In this document: positions 57,163-64,000 of the stretch, piece by piece
How positions within the stretch are numbered: the first letter of the stretch is position 1
Layout of the letters: each line of letters starts with the position of its first letter
Position numbers and translations under genes: made by a program
Assembly (NCBI RefSeq): GCF_018334155.1
Contig: NZ_JAGXTP010000001.1
Coordinates: 992,001 to 1,056,000, forward strand
DNA from: Devosia litorisediminis
GTDB taxonomy: Bacteria > Pseudomonadota > Alphaproteobacteria > Rhizobiales > Devosiaceae
DNA: 64,000 bases
Direction: 5' to 3'
Notes under the pieces: model-generated
Database searches by the model: none
The model's input: the letters and a program-made list of their open reading frames with translations, nothing else
What the model was told of the DNA's origin: nothing

Positions 57163-57951
57163 CTACTTGGCTAGGAATGTGAGGCCGAGCGTGCGCTCGA
57201 CAATGGCCATAACGGCAACGGTAAGCAGCATCAGCAGCACCGAAACCGAGGCGACAGTGGGATCAAAAAACTGCTCCATATGCGCCAGCAGCTGGATCGG
57301 CAGCGTTGATAGTCCTGGCCCGGTCAGAAAGATCGAGATCGACACATCATTGATCGAGGTAATGAAGGCGAGGATGAACGCCGCGATGACGCCCGAGCGG
57401 ACATTGGGCAGCAGGATTGTGAAGAAGGTCTTGAGCGGCGGGGAGCCAAGGCTGATCGCCGCTTCTTCTATCGAAAAATCGAAGGATGCCAGGGACGCGC
57501 TGATCACCCGCACGACATAGGGGAGAACCAGCAGGGAATGGCCAAACAGCAGGGCCAGATAGATCGGTGTATCAAGCTGCACCGCCAGGTTCTTGAGCAG
57601 CGAAAAGCCCAGCACAAGTTCCGGTACCAGCACCGGTAGAACGAACAGCGTCGACAACCAGCCGGGCAATTGTATGCGGTGTCGATTAAGTGCATAGGCC
57701 GCCGGAATACCAATGATCAACGCGATCACGGTGGACAGCACAGCTGTCTGCAGGCTGGTTACCATCGTGCGTCGAAAGGCGCTAATGGCGAAAATGTTCT
57801 CGAACCAGTGCAGGGTCAGGCCCTGCGGCGGAAACGTCAGATAGCTGGTGTCGCTGAGGGCCGCACCAAACACGATGATCAGTGGGCCAACCAGAAAGAT
57901 GAATACCAGCGTGGTCGCCGCAATCAGCAGGGGATGAATGTTCCGGGTCAT
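57163..57951 (-). CDS. ABC transporter permease, PotC type
   Basis: A 262-aa permease with six hydrophobic segments. The EAA loop is EEAAISLGSPPLKTFFTILLPNVRSGV (shown here as EEAAISLGSPPLKTF), and the N-terminus reads RNIHPLLIAATTLVFIFLVG. Its ATG overlaps the TGA of the first permease by one base. Confidence 0.92.
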   Translation of the reverse strand: MTRNIHPLLIAATTLVFIFLVGPLIIVFGAALSDTSYLTFPPQGLTLHWFENIFAISAFRRTMVTSLQTAVLSTVIALIIGIPAAYALNRHRIQLPGWLSTLFVLPVLVPELVLGFSLLKNLAVQLDTPIYLALLFGHSLLVLPYVVRVISASLASFDFSIEEAAISLGSPPLKTFFTILLPNVRSGVIAAFILAFITSINDVSISIFLTGPGLSTLPIQLLAHMEQFFDPTVASVSVLLMLLTVAVMAIVERTLGLTFLAK

Positions 57952-58775
57952 CAGACAGCCATGGGGTTGAGGTGGCGGGCCAGCCGGGTCATCACCAGCA
58001 CGATGGCGATCGTGATCACCACCATGACCGCGGCAATGGTAGAGGCCGCGACCCAGTCAAAGGTGACCATGGCCTGCTGATACATCAGCGTGCCCATCAT
58101 CATGACCTGTTCGCCGCCCAACAATTGCGGTGTCGCATAGGAGGTAAAGCTACCTGTGAACACCAGCACTGCGCCAACGATCAACCCTGGGACGGCGAGC
58201 GGCAACGTCACCTGCATGAAGGTCGCTATCGGCTTGGCGCCGAGCGAGGATGATGCCTGAATCAGGTCCTCAGGAATGGATTCCAGCACACCCACCAGCG
58301 TCAGGATCATCAGCGGCACAAACAGATAGACCATGGCCACGATAACGGCGCCTTGCGTGTAGAGCATGGAGAAGGGTTCGCTGATCAGGCCCAGATTGAG
58401 CAGGGTCGAATTCAGAATTCCGTTCTTGCCCAGAATGATAAGCCAGGCAAAGGAACGGACCACAACGCCGGTCAGCAGCGGGAACACCGCCGCAACAATC
58501 AGAATGGATTTCAGCCAGCCCGGCGCGCGCGAGACCACATAGGCGGTCACGAAGCCGATCACCAGGGCAATGGCGGTCGTAATCAGCGAGATCTGGATCG
58601 TGCGTACTAACACCGTGCGGCGAAACCCGCTGCCAAAAAACGACACATAGGTAGCGAACGGACCGGCGGGCGTGGTGAATGTGGTTGCGATGGTCGCCAG
58701 GACCGGCAGCACAAGGAAAACCACGACCAGCGCGGTCGCGGGAGAGGCCAGTGTCCAGCCTGCGAAGCGTTTCAT
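57951..58775 (-). CDS. ABC transporter permease, PotB type
   Basis: A 274-aa permease with about six hydrophobic segments. The EAA-like loop is EDLIQASSSLGAKPIATFMQ. ATG at 58775 is chosen because MKRFAGWTLASPATAL is family-like; a longer open frame to 58892 is not. It begins 64 bp after the binding-protein stop in the same operon. Confidence 0.92.
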   Translation of the reverse strand: MKRFAGWTLASPATALVVVFLVLPVLATIATTFTTPAGPFATYVSFFGSGFRRTVLVRTIQISLITTAIALVIGFVTAYVVSRAPGWLKSILIVAAVFPLLTGVVVRSFAWLIILGKNGILNSTLLNLGLISEPFSMLYTQGAVIVAMVYLFVPLMILTLVGVLESIPEDLIQASSSLGAKPIATFMQVTLPLAVPGLIVGAVLVFTGSFTSYATPQLLGGEQVMMMGTLMYQQAMVTFDWVAASTIAAVMVVITIAIVLVMTRLARHLNPMAV

Positions 58776-58839
58776 AAGGGGTAGCCTTGCGCCGAAGCGA
58801 GTAGGGGCGGGGTGGGCCTGACCACCCCGCGGAAGCGGT

Positions 58840-59874
58840 TTACATGCCGAAAATTTCGTTCCAGCGATCAACCCAGCCGCCCTTGGCAGCATTCATCTTG
58901 ACGTAGTCCACGCGCTGCAGGCCGGCCACAACGTCGGCACCATAAGTCCACAGGGCAGCCTGTTCCGGCGTCAAGGTTACCGAAGTGTTCACCGGCGCAT
59001 CGACACCCTGCTCGGCCAGCTGCTGCTGGATTTCAGGAGAAAGGATGAAGTTGATGAATTCATAGGCCAATTCGGGTTCAGCGGCGCCGACCGGAATGTT
59101 GACTGTGTTCAGGGTTGCGATCGAGCCTTCGGCGAGATCAGCCCAGACCACGGTGGGAACAGCCGCCTGAATCTGGGCCAGGGTGAAATCCTGCGCGATG
59201 GCGGCGCTGACTTCTCCGGTCGAGAACAGATTGATCATCTCCGAGCCGGTATTGTAATTCTTGACCACATTGGGCCGGAGCGCAGCAACGCTGTCGAATG
59301 CGGCATCGGCGTCAACAAAGGCATCCACGCCCACGTGATCGCCGGCCTTCATCACCACCATTGGGCCGGCCGTGGTTGTGATGCCGGGCAGTGACAGCGA
59401 TGAGGCCAGGTCTTCGCGCCATAGATCGTCCCACGAGGTGATGGGCGCCGAGACCTTGCTGCTGTCATAGACAATGCCGACGCGGCCGATCGAATAGGCC
59501 GGGCCATAGCCGCCCTGTGGATCCTGGGCCAGTTCATAGCTGCCGGCCAGATTTGGCAATTTGGATGCGTCGATCTTCTGGAACAGCCCGGCTTCAATGC
59601 CCTGCTGGCTGTAGCTGTCGCTGAAATAGGCCACGTCAACGCCGCCGCCATTGCGAATTTGAATCTTGTTCAGGCGTTCGCCGTTGTTACCGGTTTCAAA
59701 CACCACCTCGCAGCCGCACATCTCGCGGAAGGGCGCGACGATGATCGTTTCGAGCTTTTCGCCGTTGAAACCCCACCACGAAATCGTCAGCGTCTTGTCC
59801 TGCGCCATTGTTGGCGCGGCGGACAGCAGGGCGGCTGCGGAGATCGCCGCGGTGGTAATGAGGAACTTGTTCAT
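58840..59874 (-). CDS. Extracellular solute-binding protein, PotD type
   Basis: Periplasmic binding protein, 344 aa. Signal peptide MNKFLITTAAISAAALLSAA with cleavage near TMAQ. The fold motifs of the PotD/spermidine class are ISWWGFNGEKLE, VVFETGNNGERLNKIQ, DVAYFSDSYSQQG, YGPAYSIGRVGIVYDSS, WDDLWRED and AYEFINFILSPEIQQ. AAGGAT precedes ATG 59874. First gene of the nine-gene-scale minus-strand module; the operator-like palindrome at 59921-59932 lies upstream. Confidence 0.92.
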   Translation of the reverse strand: MNKFLITTAAISAAALLSAAPTMAQDKTLTISWWGFNGEKLETIIVAPFREMCGCEVVFETGNNGERLNKIQIRNGGGVDVAYFSDSYSQQGIEAGLFQKIDASKLPNLAGSYELAQDPQGGYGPAYSIGRVGIVYDSSKVSAPITSWDDLWREDLASSLSLPGITTTAGPMVVMKAGDHVGVDAFVDADAAFDSVAALRPNVVKNYNTGSEMINLFSTGEVSAAIAQDFTLAQIQAAVPTVVWADLAEGSIATLNTVNIPVGAAEPELAYEFINFILSPEIQQQLAEQGVDAPVNTSVTLTPEQAALWTYGADVVAGLQRVDYVKMNAAKGGWVDRWNEIFGM

Positions 59875-60191
59875 TGACGGCATCCTTTATGATTTTTTCC
59901 TAGGGGAAATCGGCGACACATCTGATATCAGACATTTCGGGAGCGAGCCTATTTTTTCAGCGATGTCGGTGCAAGCCTATTATTTGCGCTAACCTGCTAG
60001 TGAAGCGGTTTAGTGGTGCCTTTGAGAGGTGATACGGCTGTGCATTCATCGAATTTGTACCGTCATCACGTACCGGTATGACCGGCAGGGATGGGGCCCG
60101 AAACGGCCGGTCACCTCGCTTTGCACCAACCATGGCTCATCCCGTTATTGCCGTGCGAACGACGAACGAAGCGACCAGCGTTGCGCAATGT
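59875..60191. promoter_or_regulatory. Promoter region of module 2, with an operator-like palindrome
   Basis: No gene in this 317-bp stretch. TCTGATATCAGA (59921-59932) is a perfect 12-bp palindrome, 47 bp before the binding-protein start. Its form resembles sites of FCD-type GntR regulators, but no such gene is in the window. It is a good candidate operator for the transporter-deaminase operon. The part from 60030 to 60190 shows no recognisable structure. Confidence 0.5.
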
Positions 60192-60800
60192 TTAGAAGAC
60201 GAGCGGCTCATAAGTATTCAGTACGTTGCCTGAAGATGGCCATATCTGTGAGCTGACTAACCTTAGTGCTGCGGTCGGACGGGTCTCGAACATGGGGGTG
60301 CCTTCACCACCGATCAGCGGGAAAGTGGTCAACTGAAGCTCGTCAACCAGCCCTTGTGCTAGCAGATCCTGCCAAAGCAGCCGGCTTAGGATGATGAGGA
60401 TGTCTCTTGTCTGAGTTTCCTTGAGTATCTTCAGTTCTGAGCTTGCCGCGTGGCGGCTTATGACGCGCGTATTGGACCAAGGTTCGAGTTCGTCAACCGT
60501 TATCCGGTCCGACACTACCAGTTTGGGTTTGTTGGCGATGAGTTCGGCGTAGCGAAGGCGCGCGGGGGTGGGCTCGGCGCTCGTCGGCACAGTTGTCCAA
60601 TACGCCTTGTTACCAAGGAAGGCGGTGTGGCTCAAAAGCAAAAAGCCTGCGCTTTCCAAGATGTTTACGTTGTAGTCGTCAAACGCGTTGTCGCCGGCAT
60701 AACTGGGATGTCGGAACTTGAATAGCGACTCCAGGTCGTCATTTGGCCCGCTATAAAGTCCATCGATAGTGATGAAATTGCTGACTATTATCCGACCCAT
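60192..60800 (-). CDS. Dihydrofolate reductase family protein (RibD C-terminal type)
   Basis: A 202-aa protein of the DHFR/RibD-C fold. It begins [20 protein letters not shown]; the middle has [27 protein letters not shown] and [22 protein letters not shown], a typical RibD-C ending. It is not the essential folate enzyme; such stand-alone proteins reduce pterin- or flavin-like compounds of unknown identity. ATG at 60800 has GGAG upstream. Codon use and GC are lower than in the housekeeping genes, which suggests an accessory gene. Confidence 0.85.
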   Translation of the reverse strand: MGRIIVSNFITIDGLYSGPNDDLESLFKFRHPSYAGDNAFDDYNVNILESAGFLLLSHTAFLGNKAYWTTVPTSAEPTPARLRYAELIANKPKLVVSDRITVDELEPWSNTRVISRHAASSELKILKETQTRDILIILSRLLWQDLLAQGLVDELQLTTFPLIGGEGTPMFETRPTAALRLVSSQIWPSSGNVLNTYEPLVF

Positions 60801-60866
60801 CCTGATGTTCTCCACGGTCGTATCTCAAGGTCCAAAATCGTTGTTCCGTTTCAGGGCGAGCCTAGA

Positions 60867-61096
60867 GGCCAAGTCGCGGTATAGGGTACGGCGACGGAAG
60901 CATTGGCATGAACGGTCGCCAGATCGCAGACGCAGCTCGTGAGAGCCGCCCGGAACTACGTGTCCTATTCGTCACCGGTTATGCGGAAAAAGCAGTTCTG
61001 AACCATGGCCACCTTGAAACTGGCATGCAAATCCTGACCAAGCCATTTCAGATGGACCAACTCGGAAGGAAGGTCCGGGAGTTGATCGAACAGTAA
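60867..61096 (+). pseudogene. Response-regulator receiver domain remnant
   Basis: From ATG 60908 a 62-aa frame, MNGRQIADAARESRPELRV and on, corresponds to only the second half of a CheY-like receiver: the conserved threonine/serine region FVTGYAE and the lysine in ILTKPFQ are present. The phosphoacceptor aspartate and the acidic pair lie in the missing first half. The frame runs open a little upstream (GYGDGSIG before MNG). It is probably the tail of a lost hybrid histidine kinase. Confidence 0.7.
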
Positions 61097-61199
61097 AATT
61101 TCGCAAGGTCCCGCATTTGTTAGGCGGTTCTATCCACGCACTATCCTTATCTGGATTGCTTAACATGCTCAGAACAGCGACAACCGGATTCACACCGAG

Positions 61200-61994
61200 G
61201 TGCCAGTGACAATACTCCAGCGAAACAACATTTCTATCGACGGTTCAGGCGAACGTACGATTGTCTTTGCGCACGGGTTCGGTTGTGATCAGAATATGTG
61301 GCGTTTTGTTGAGCCGTCTTTCCGCGGCCAGTTTAGGACCGTTTTATTCGATCATGTGGGCGCCGGGCGTTCAGACCATTCGGCCTATAATCCGAGGAAG
61401 TACGCCACGCTCGGTGGATATGCCGCCGATGTGGTCGAGATCGGTCGCGAACTGGGTTTGAAGGATGCAGTATTTGTCGGCCATTCGGTTAGCGCCATGA
61501 TTGGCGCCCTCGCCCAAATTGAGGCCCCAGAATTGTTCTCTGACCTGGTTATGGTGGGGCCATCCCCGCGATACATTGACGACGCGGACTATACCGGCGG
61601 CTTCAGTGAGGCGCAGATCGAGGAACTTCTTGCATCACTTGCGGACAACCACATGGGGTGGTCTGCGGCGATGGCACCGGCGATCATGGGCAATCTCGAA
61701 AAGCCCGAGCTCAGCGAGGAGTTGACCAATAGTTTTTGTCGGACCGACCCAGAGATTGCCAAGCAGTTCGCGCGGGCGACTTTCACTTCGGATAATCGCG
61801 CTGACCTGCGAAACGTCACGGCGCGCACTCTGATTCTTCAATGCCGAGACGATATCATTGCTGCTGAAGAGGTCGGCGAATATGTTCACCGTGAAGTGGC
61901 CGGCAGCCAAATTGTCTATCTCGACGCGAGTGGTCACTGTCCCAACTTGAGTGCGCCCCAAGAGGTCATCAACGCGATGGACGCCTTTGTCTGA
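61200..61994 (+). CDS. Alpha/beta hydrolase, RsbQ type
   Basis: A 264-aa hydrolase of the RsbQ/KAI2/DWARF14 group. The triad is Ser96 in VGHSVSAM, Asp217 in QCRDD and His246 in ASGHCPNL. FAHGFGCDQNMWRF and FDHVGAGRSD are almost diagnostic for RsbQ. The start is GTG at 61200; GTG at 61206 is also possible. It overlaps the start of a PAS histidine kinase, so the two are probably one functional pair: in Bacillus, RsbQ is needed for the PAS phosphatase RsbP in energy-stress signalling. The natural ligand is unknown. Confidence 0.9.
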   Translation: MPVTILQRNNISIDGSGERTIVFAHGFGCDQNMWRFVEPSFRGQFRTVLFDHVGAGRSDHSAYNPRKYATLGGYAADVVEIGRELGLKDAVFVGHSVSAMIGALAQIEAPELFSDLVMVGPSPRYIDDADYTGGFSEAQIEELLASLADNHMGWSAAMAPAIMGNLEKPELSEELTNSFCRTDPEIAKQFARATFTSDNRADLRNVTARTLILQCRDDIIAAEEVGEYVHREVAGSQIVYLDASGHCPNLSAPQEVINAMDAFV

Positions 61995-63150
61995 TCAGTT
62001 GGTGCCCGAGGACCTTGAAGACCTTTATGAGAATGCGCCTTGCGGATATCTATCGCTTTCGCCAAAGGGCCGTATCGTCAAGTTCAATGGCACCTTTTGC
62101 CGATGGACCGGTCTGAGGCCCGAAGATCTGCTTGAGAAGCGGCTACGGGATCTGCTGAATGTGTCCGGCGCCATATTCTATGAAACCCACTTCGCACCGC
62201 TGCTGCGAATGCAGGGCTTTTTCGATGAGGTTGCTCTCGACATTATCAAGGCAGATGGTGAGCTTTTGCCAGTGCTGGCAAACGCTGCAGAGAAGCGCAC
62301 CGAAGCCGGCGACGTTTTGTTTACGCGGGTGACAGTTTTCCGAGCCCATGAGCGCCGGCGTTACGAACGCGAGCTGGTCAATGCTCAAGAAACCGAGCGG
62401 GCCGCCAGATTGCAGCTCGAGAAGGCCAATGCTGCGCTCCAGGCCGACGCCGAGTTGCGGGAGCAGTTTATTGCCGTGCTGGGTCATGACCTGAGGAATC
62501 CACTGGCGGCCGTCGATGCGGGACTGGGCCAGCTGCTAAAACGCGGCTTTTCGGAGCGCACGCCGACGATACTCCAACTCATGCAGCGCAGCGTGTCACG
62601 CATGAGTGGACTGATTGAAAACATCCTGGACCTTGCTCGGACGCAGCACGGCGACGGTATGGTGCTGCATATTGAACACGGGCGGCCTCTTGAGCCGACG
62701 CTAACCCAGGTCATTGACGAACAGCAGGCGGCTTGGCCGGAACGTGAGTTTTCTGTCGACATTCGCATCGACCACAACCCACCAGTCGATCATGTCCGAT
62801 TGGCGCAACTCGTTTCAAACCTGCTTGGAAACGCAGTCACGCACGGCGCACAAGATCTGCCAATTCGAATCCAAGCGGCGGGTAATCAAGAGATACTGGA
62901 AGTATCCGTTTCAAACGGCGGCAAACCCATTCCAGCGGAGATGATCGGAGAGCTATTTAAGCCCTTCCGCCGTGGGTCGGTGAAATCGAATGCCAAAGGT
63001 CTGGGCTTGGGGCTCTATATCGCCAATCAAATCGCTGAGGCGCACTGTGGGCGTATCGATGTCATGTCAGACGCGACAGAAACGCGATTCACCTTCTCGA
63101 TGTCGACGATAGACCGCAGTTCCAACAACACGCGTGATTATGACGACTAA
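61987..63150 (+). CDS. PAS domain sensor histidine kinase
   Basis: A 387-aa soluble sensor kinase without membrane segments. The N-terminal PAS domain (residues about 10-120) contains YENAPCGYLSLSPKG, FNGTFCRWTG and GDVLFTRVTVFRAHE. A coiled-coil linker (ETERAARLQLEKANAAL) leads to the dimerisation domain with phospho-accepting His167 in LGHDLRNPL. The ATPase domain has NLLGNAVTHGA and GLGLGLYIANQIAEAH. TTG at 61987 overlaps the RsbQ-like stop; GTG 62002 is another choice. No response regulator follows, apart from the receiver remnant upstream. Confidence 0.9.
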   Translation: MSDQLVPEDLEDLYENAPCGYLSLSPKGRIVKFNGTFCRWTGLRPEDLLEKRLRDLLNVSGAIFYETHFAPLLRMQGFFDEVALDIIKADGELLPVLANAAEKRTEAGDVLFTRVTVFRAHERRRYERELVNAQETERAARLQLEKANAALQADAELREQFIAVLGHDLRNPLAAVDAGLGQLLKRGFSERTPTILQLMQRSVSRMSGLIENILDLARTQHGDGMVLHIEHGRPLEPTLTQVIDEQQAAWPEREFSVDIRIDHNPPVDHVRLAQLVSNLLGNAVTHGAQDLPIRIQAAGNQEILEVSVSNGGKPIPAEMIGELFKPFRRGSVKSNAKGLGLGLYIANQIAEAHCGRIDVMSDATETRFTFSMSTIDRSSNNTRDYDD

Positions 63151-63153
63151 TTG

Positions 63154-63175
63154 AACTGGCAATTCCCCCAGTTTT
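63154..63175 (+). terminator. Weak terminator after the sensor kinase
   Basis: AACTGG (63154-63159) pairs with CCAGTT (63168-63173) across an 8-base loop, ending in TTTT. The 6-bp stem is short; weak support. Confidence 0.35.
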
Positions 63176-63271
63176 CCGGCGTTTTCTCCAAAATTAGTGT
63201 GCTCGCTTGAAAGGTCGCCCCATACTCTTGGGCTTGAACAAAGCGTCTGGAAAATTCGGTTGAGGTTTAGA

Positions 63272-64000
63272 ATGCGCATTCTTCGAAAGCGTTATCTTGG
63301 AGCGCTAGCACTCGTGCTCGTTGGCATCATTGGCGCATTTGCGGCGATCATACTGGTCCCGGAACCACATGAGTTATCAGGACCCGTCGACACTGAGATG
63401 GCTGTTGGGTCCGCAGAATTCGAGCGCGCCATGCTTGGGCTTCACGGAGGCGGTAGCGATGACGGAAATGCCGTCGAAACGCTCCAAAACGGTGACGAAA
63501 TCTTTCCGGCAATGCTCCAAGCCATCGCGGGCGCTGAGCACTCAATCAACTTTGAAACCTACGTATATTGGAGCGGCTCGATAGGGACCCGTTTTGCTAA
63601 AGCATTGGCCGAACGCGCAGCTGCTGGAGTTGAAGTAAACGTGCTGCTTGACTGGCAGGGTAGCGTCTCAATGGAATACGGTCTGATACAGTCGATGGTG
63701 TTGGCAGGCGCCAGTGTCGAGCGGTTCCGTCCCGTCGAATGGTTCACATTGGATCGCCTGAATTCGCGAACTCACCGCAAACTGCTGGTCGTCGATGGGC
63801 GCATTGGGTTTATCGGAGGCGTGGGAGTTGCCGACGAGTGGCTTGGCGATGCTCGCAATCCAGAGGAATTCCGCGATCTTCACTACCGTGTTGAAGGCCC
63901 TATCGTGAGGGGCATGCAGGGGGCTTTCGCATTCAACTGGGTGGAGGCCACTGGTCTGGTGTTGCAGGGAGAGGAGCATTTCCCTGAAACTGCCCCTGCC
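63272..64000 (+). CDS. Phospholipase D-like protein/cardiolipin synthase (5' part)
   Basis: The gene runs off the window end, with 243 codons visible. The N-terminus is basic, followed by one hydrophobic segment (YLGALALVLVGIIGAFAAIILV), then a PLD domain: HSINFETYVYWSG, ALAERAAAGVEVNVLLDW and the first HKD motif, HRKLLVVDGRIGFIGG (His and Lys clear, with a following Asp). ADEWLGD comes next, as in cardiolipin synthases. The second HKD motif would be beyond the edge. Start ATG 63272 lies after TTGAGG, a weak ribosome site. GC is lower than in the core genes. Confidence 0.85.
   Translation, partial: MRILRKRYLGALALVLVGIIGAFAAIILVPEPHELSGPVDTEMAVGSAEFERAMLGLHGGGSDDGNAVETLQNGDEIFPAMLQAIAGAEHSINFETYVYWSGSIGTRFAKALAERAAAGVEVNVLLDWQGSVSMEYGLIQSMVLAGASVERFRPVEWFTLDRLNSRTHRKLLVVDGRIGFIGGVGVADEWLGDARNPEEFRDLHYRVEGPIVRGMQGAFAFNWVEATGLVLQGEEHFPETAPA

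Noticed and set aside
35170..59874. A genomic island inserted at tRNA-Gly carrying the purine cluster
   Set aside because: No integrase, no direct repeat of the tRNA 3' end that I could find downstream, and GC similar to the rest. Not excluded, but not supported.
1..64000. CRISPR arrays, insertion sequences, prophage genes
   Set aside because: No regular repeats, transposase, integrase or phage structural genes were seen on either strand.

Overview
The window is a 64-kb piece of an alphaproteobacterial chromosome of high GC content. It is most like the Hyphomicrobiales, and the gene content fits Devosia or a relative, although I cannot confirm the genus from sequence alone. Supporting signs are the order iron-sulfur scaffold-yidD-thrS divergent from folE-hisI, a DUF2336 protein, a transglutaminase-like cysteine peptidase, a PAS_5-type protein, and several TTAA-N7-TTAA motifs that match the binding site of the cell-cycle regulator CtrA. 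About 66 protein genes and two tRNA genes can be supported. No rRNA, insertion sequence, CRISPR array or prophage was seen.

The first 33.8 kb is mostly housekeeping. It runs from a PAS protein, rhomboid protease, hisI, folE, an iron-sulfur scaffold, yidD, thrS and arfB (0-6.4 kb) to a sugar-nucleotide operon of UDP-glucose dehydrogenase, UDP-glucuronate epimerase and phosphomannomutase (6.5-10.3 kb). Two secreted proteins of unknown function, a nitroreductase and a lytic transglycosylase follow. Next come a small membrane protein, a P-loop kinase, DUF2336 and NAD kinase (13.4-18 kb), then small exported proteins and a sugar transferase. A sulfate-activation operon cysQ-cysD-cysNC (20.9-24.6 kb) is followed by a ROK regulator divergent from a XylFHG-type sugar ABC importer, with a clear inverted repeat between them (24.5-29.3 kb). 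The part closes with class III alcohol dehydrogenase, a YaiI protein, a polysaccharide deacetylase, rlmB, tRNA-Tyr, a sugar epimerase and tRNA-Gly.

From 35.7 to 59.9 kb lies the most unusual part, a dense nucleobase/nucleoside catabolic region in two parallel modules. Module 1 has adenine deaminase-like Ade1, a protein resembling only the C-terminal domain of RarA/MgsA, a LacI regulator and a creatininase-family hydrolase on the minus strand. Its plus-strand half holds an amidohydrolase, a nucleoside hydrolase, a BMP-type nucleoside ABC importer and guanine deaminase. A perfect LacI-type palindrome sits in the divergent promoter region. A phosphoribosyltransferase and an M20 amidohydrolase lie between the modules. 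Module 2, all on the minus strand and mostly with overlapping stops and starts, has a polyamine-type ABC importer, a second amidohydrolase, an M20 dipeptidase-like enzyme, a second adenine deaminase and a second nucleoside hydrolase. The common logic appears to be import, amide-bond cleavage, deamination and glycosidic cleavage. The actual substrates are not known.

The last 4 kb looks accessory. It holds a DHFR-like reductase, a remnant of a response-regulator receiver domain, an RsbQ-like alpha/beta hydrolase overlapping a PAS histidine kinase, and the start of a phospholipase D/cardiolipin synthase-like gene cut by the window edge.
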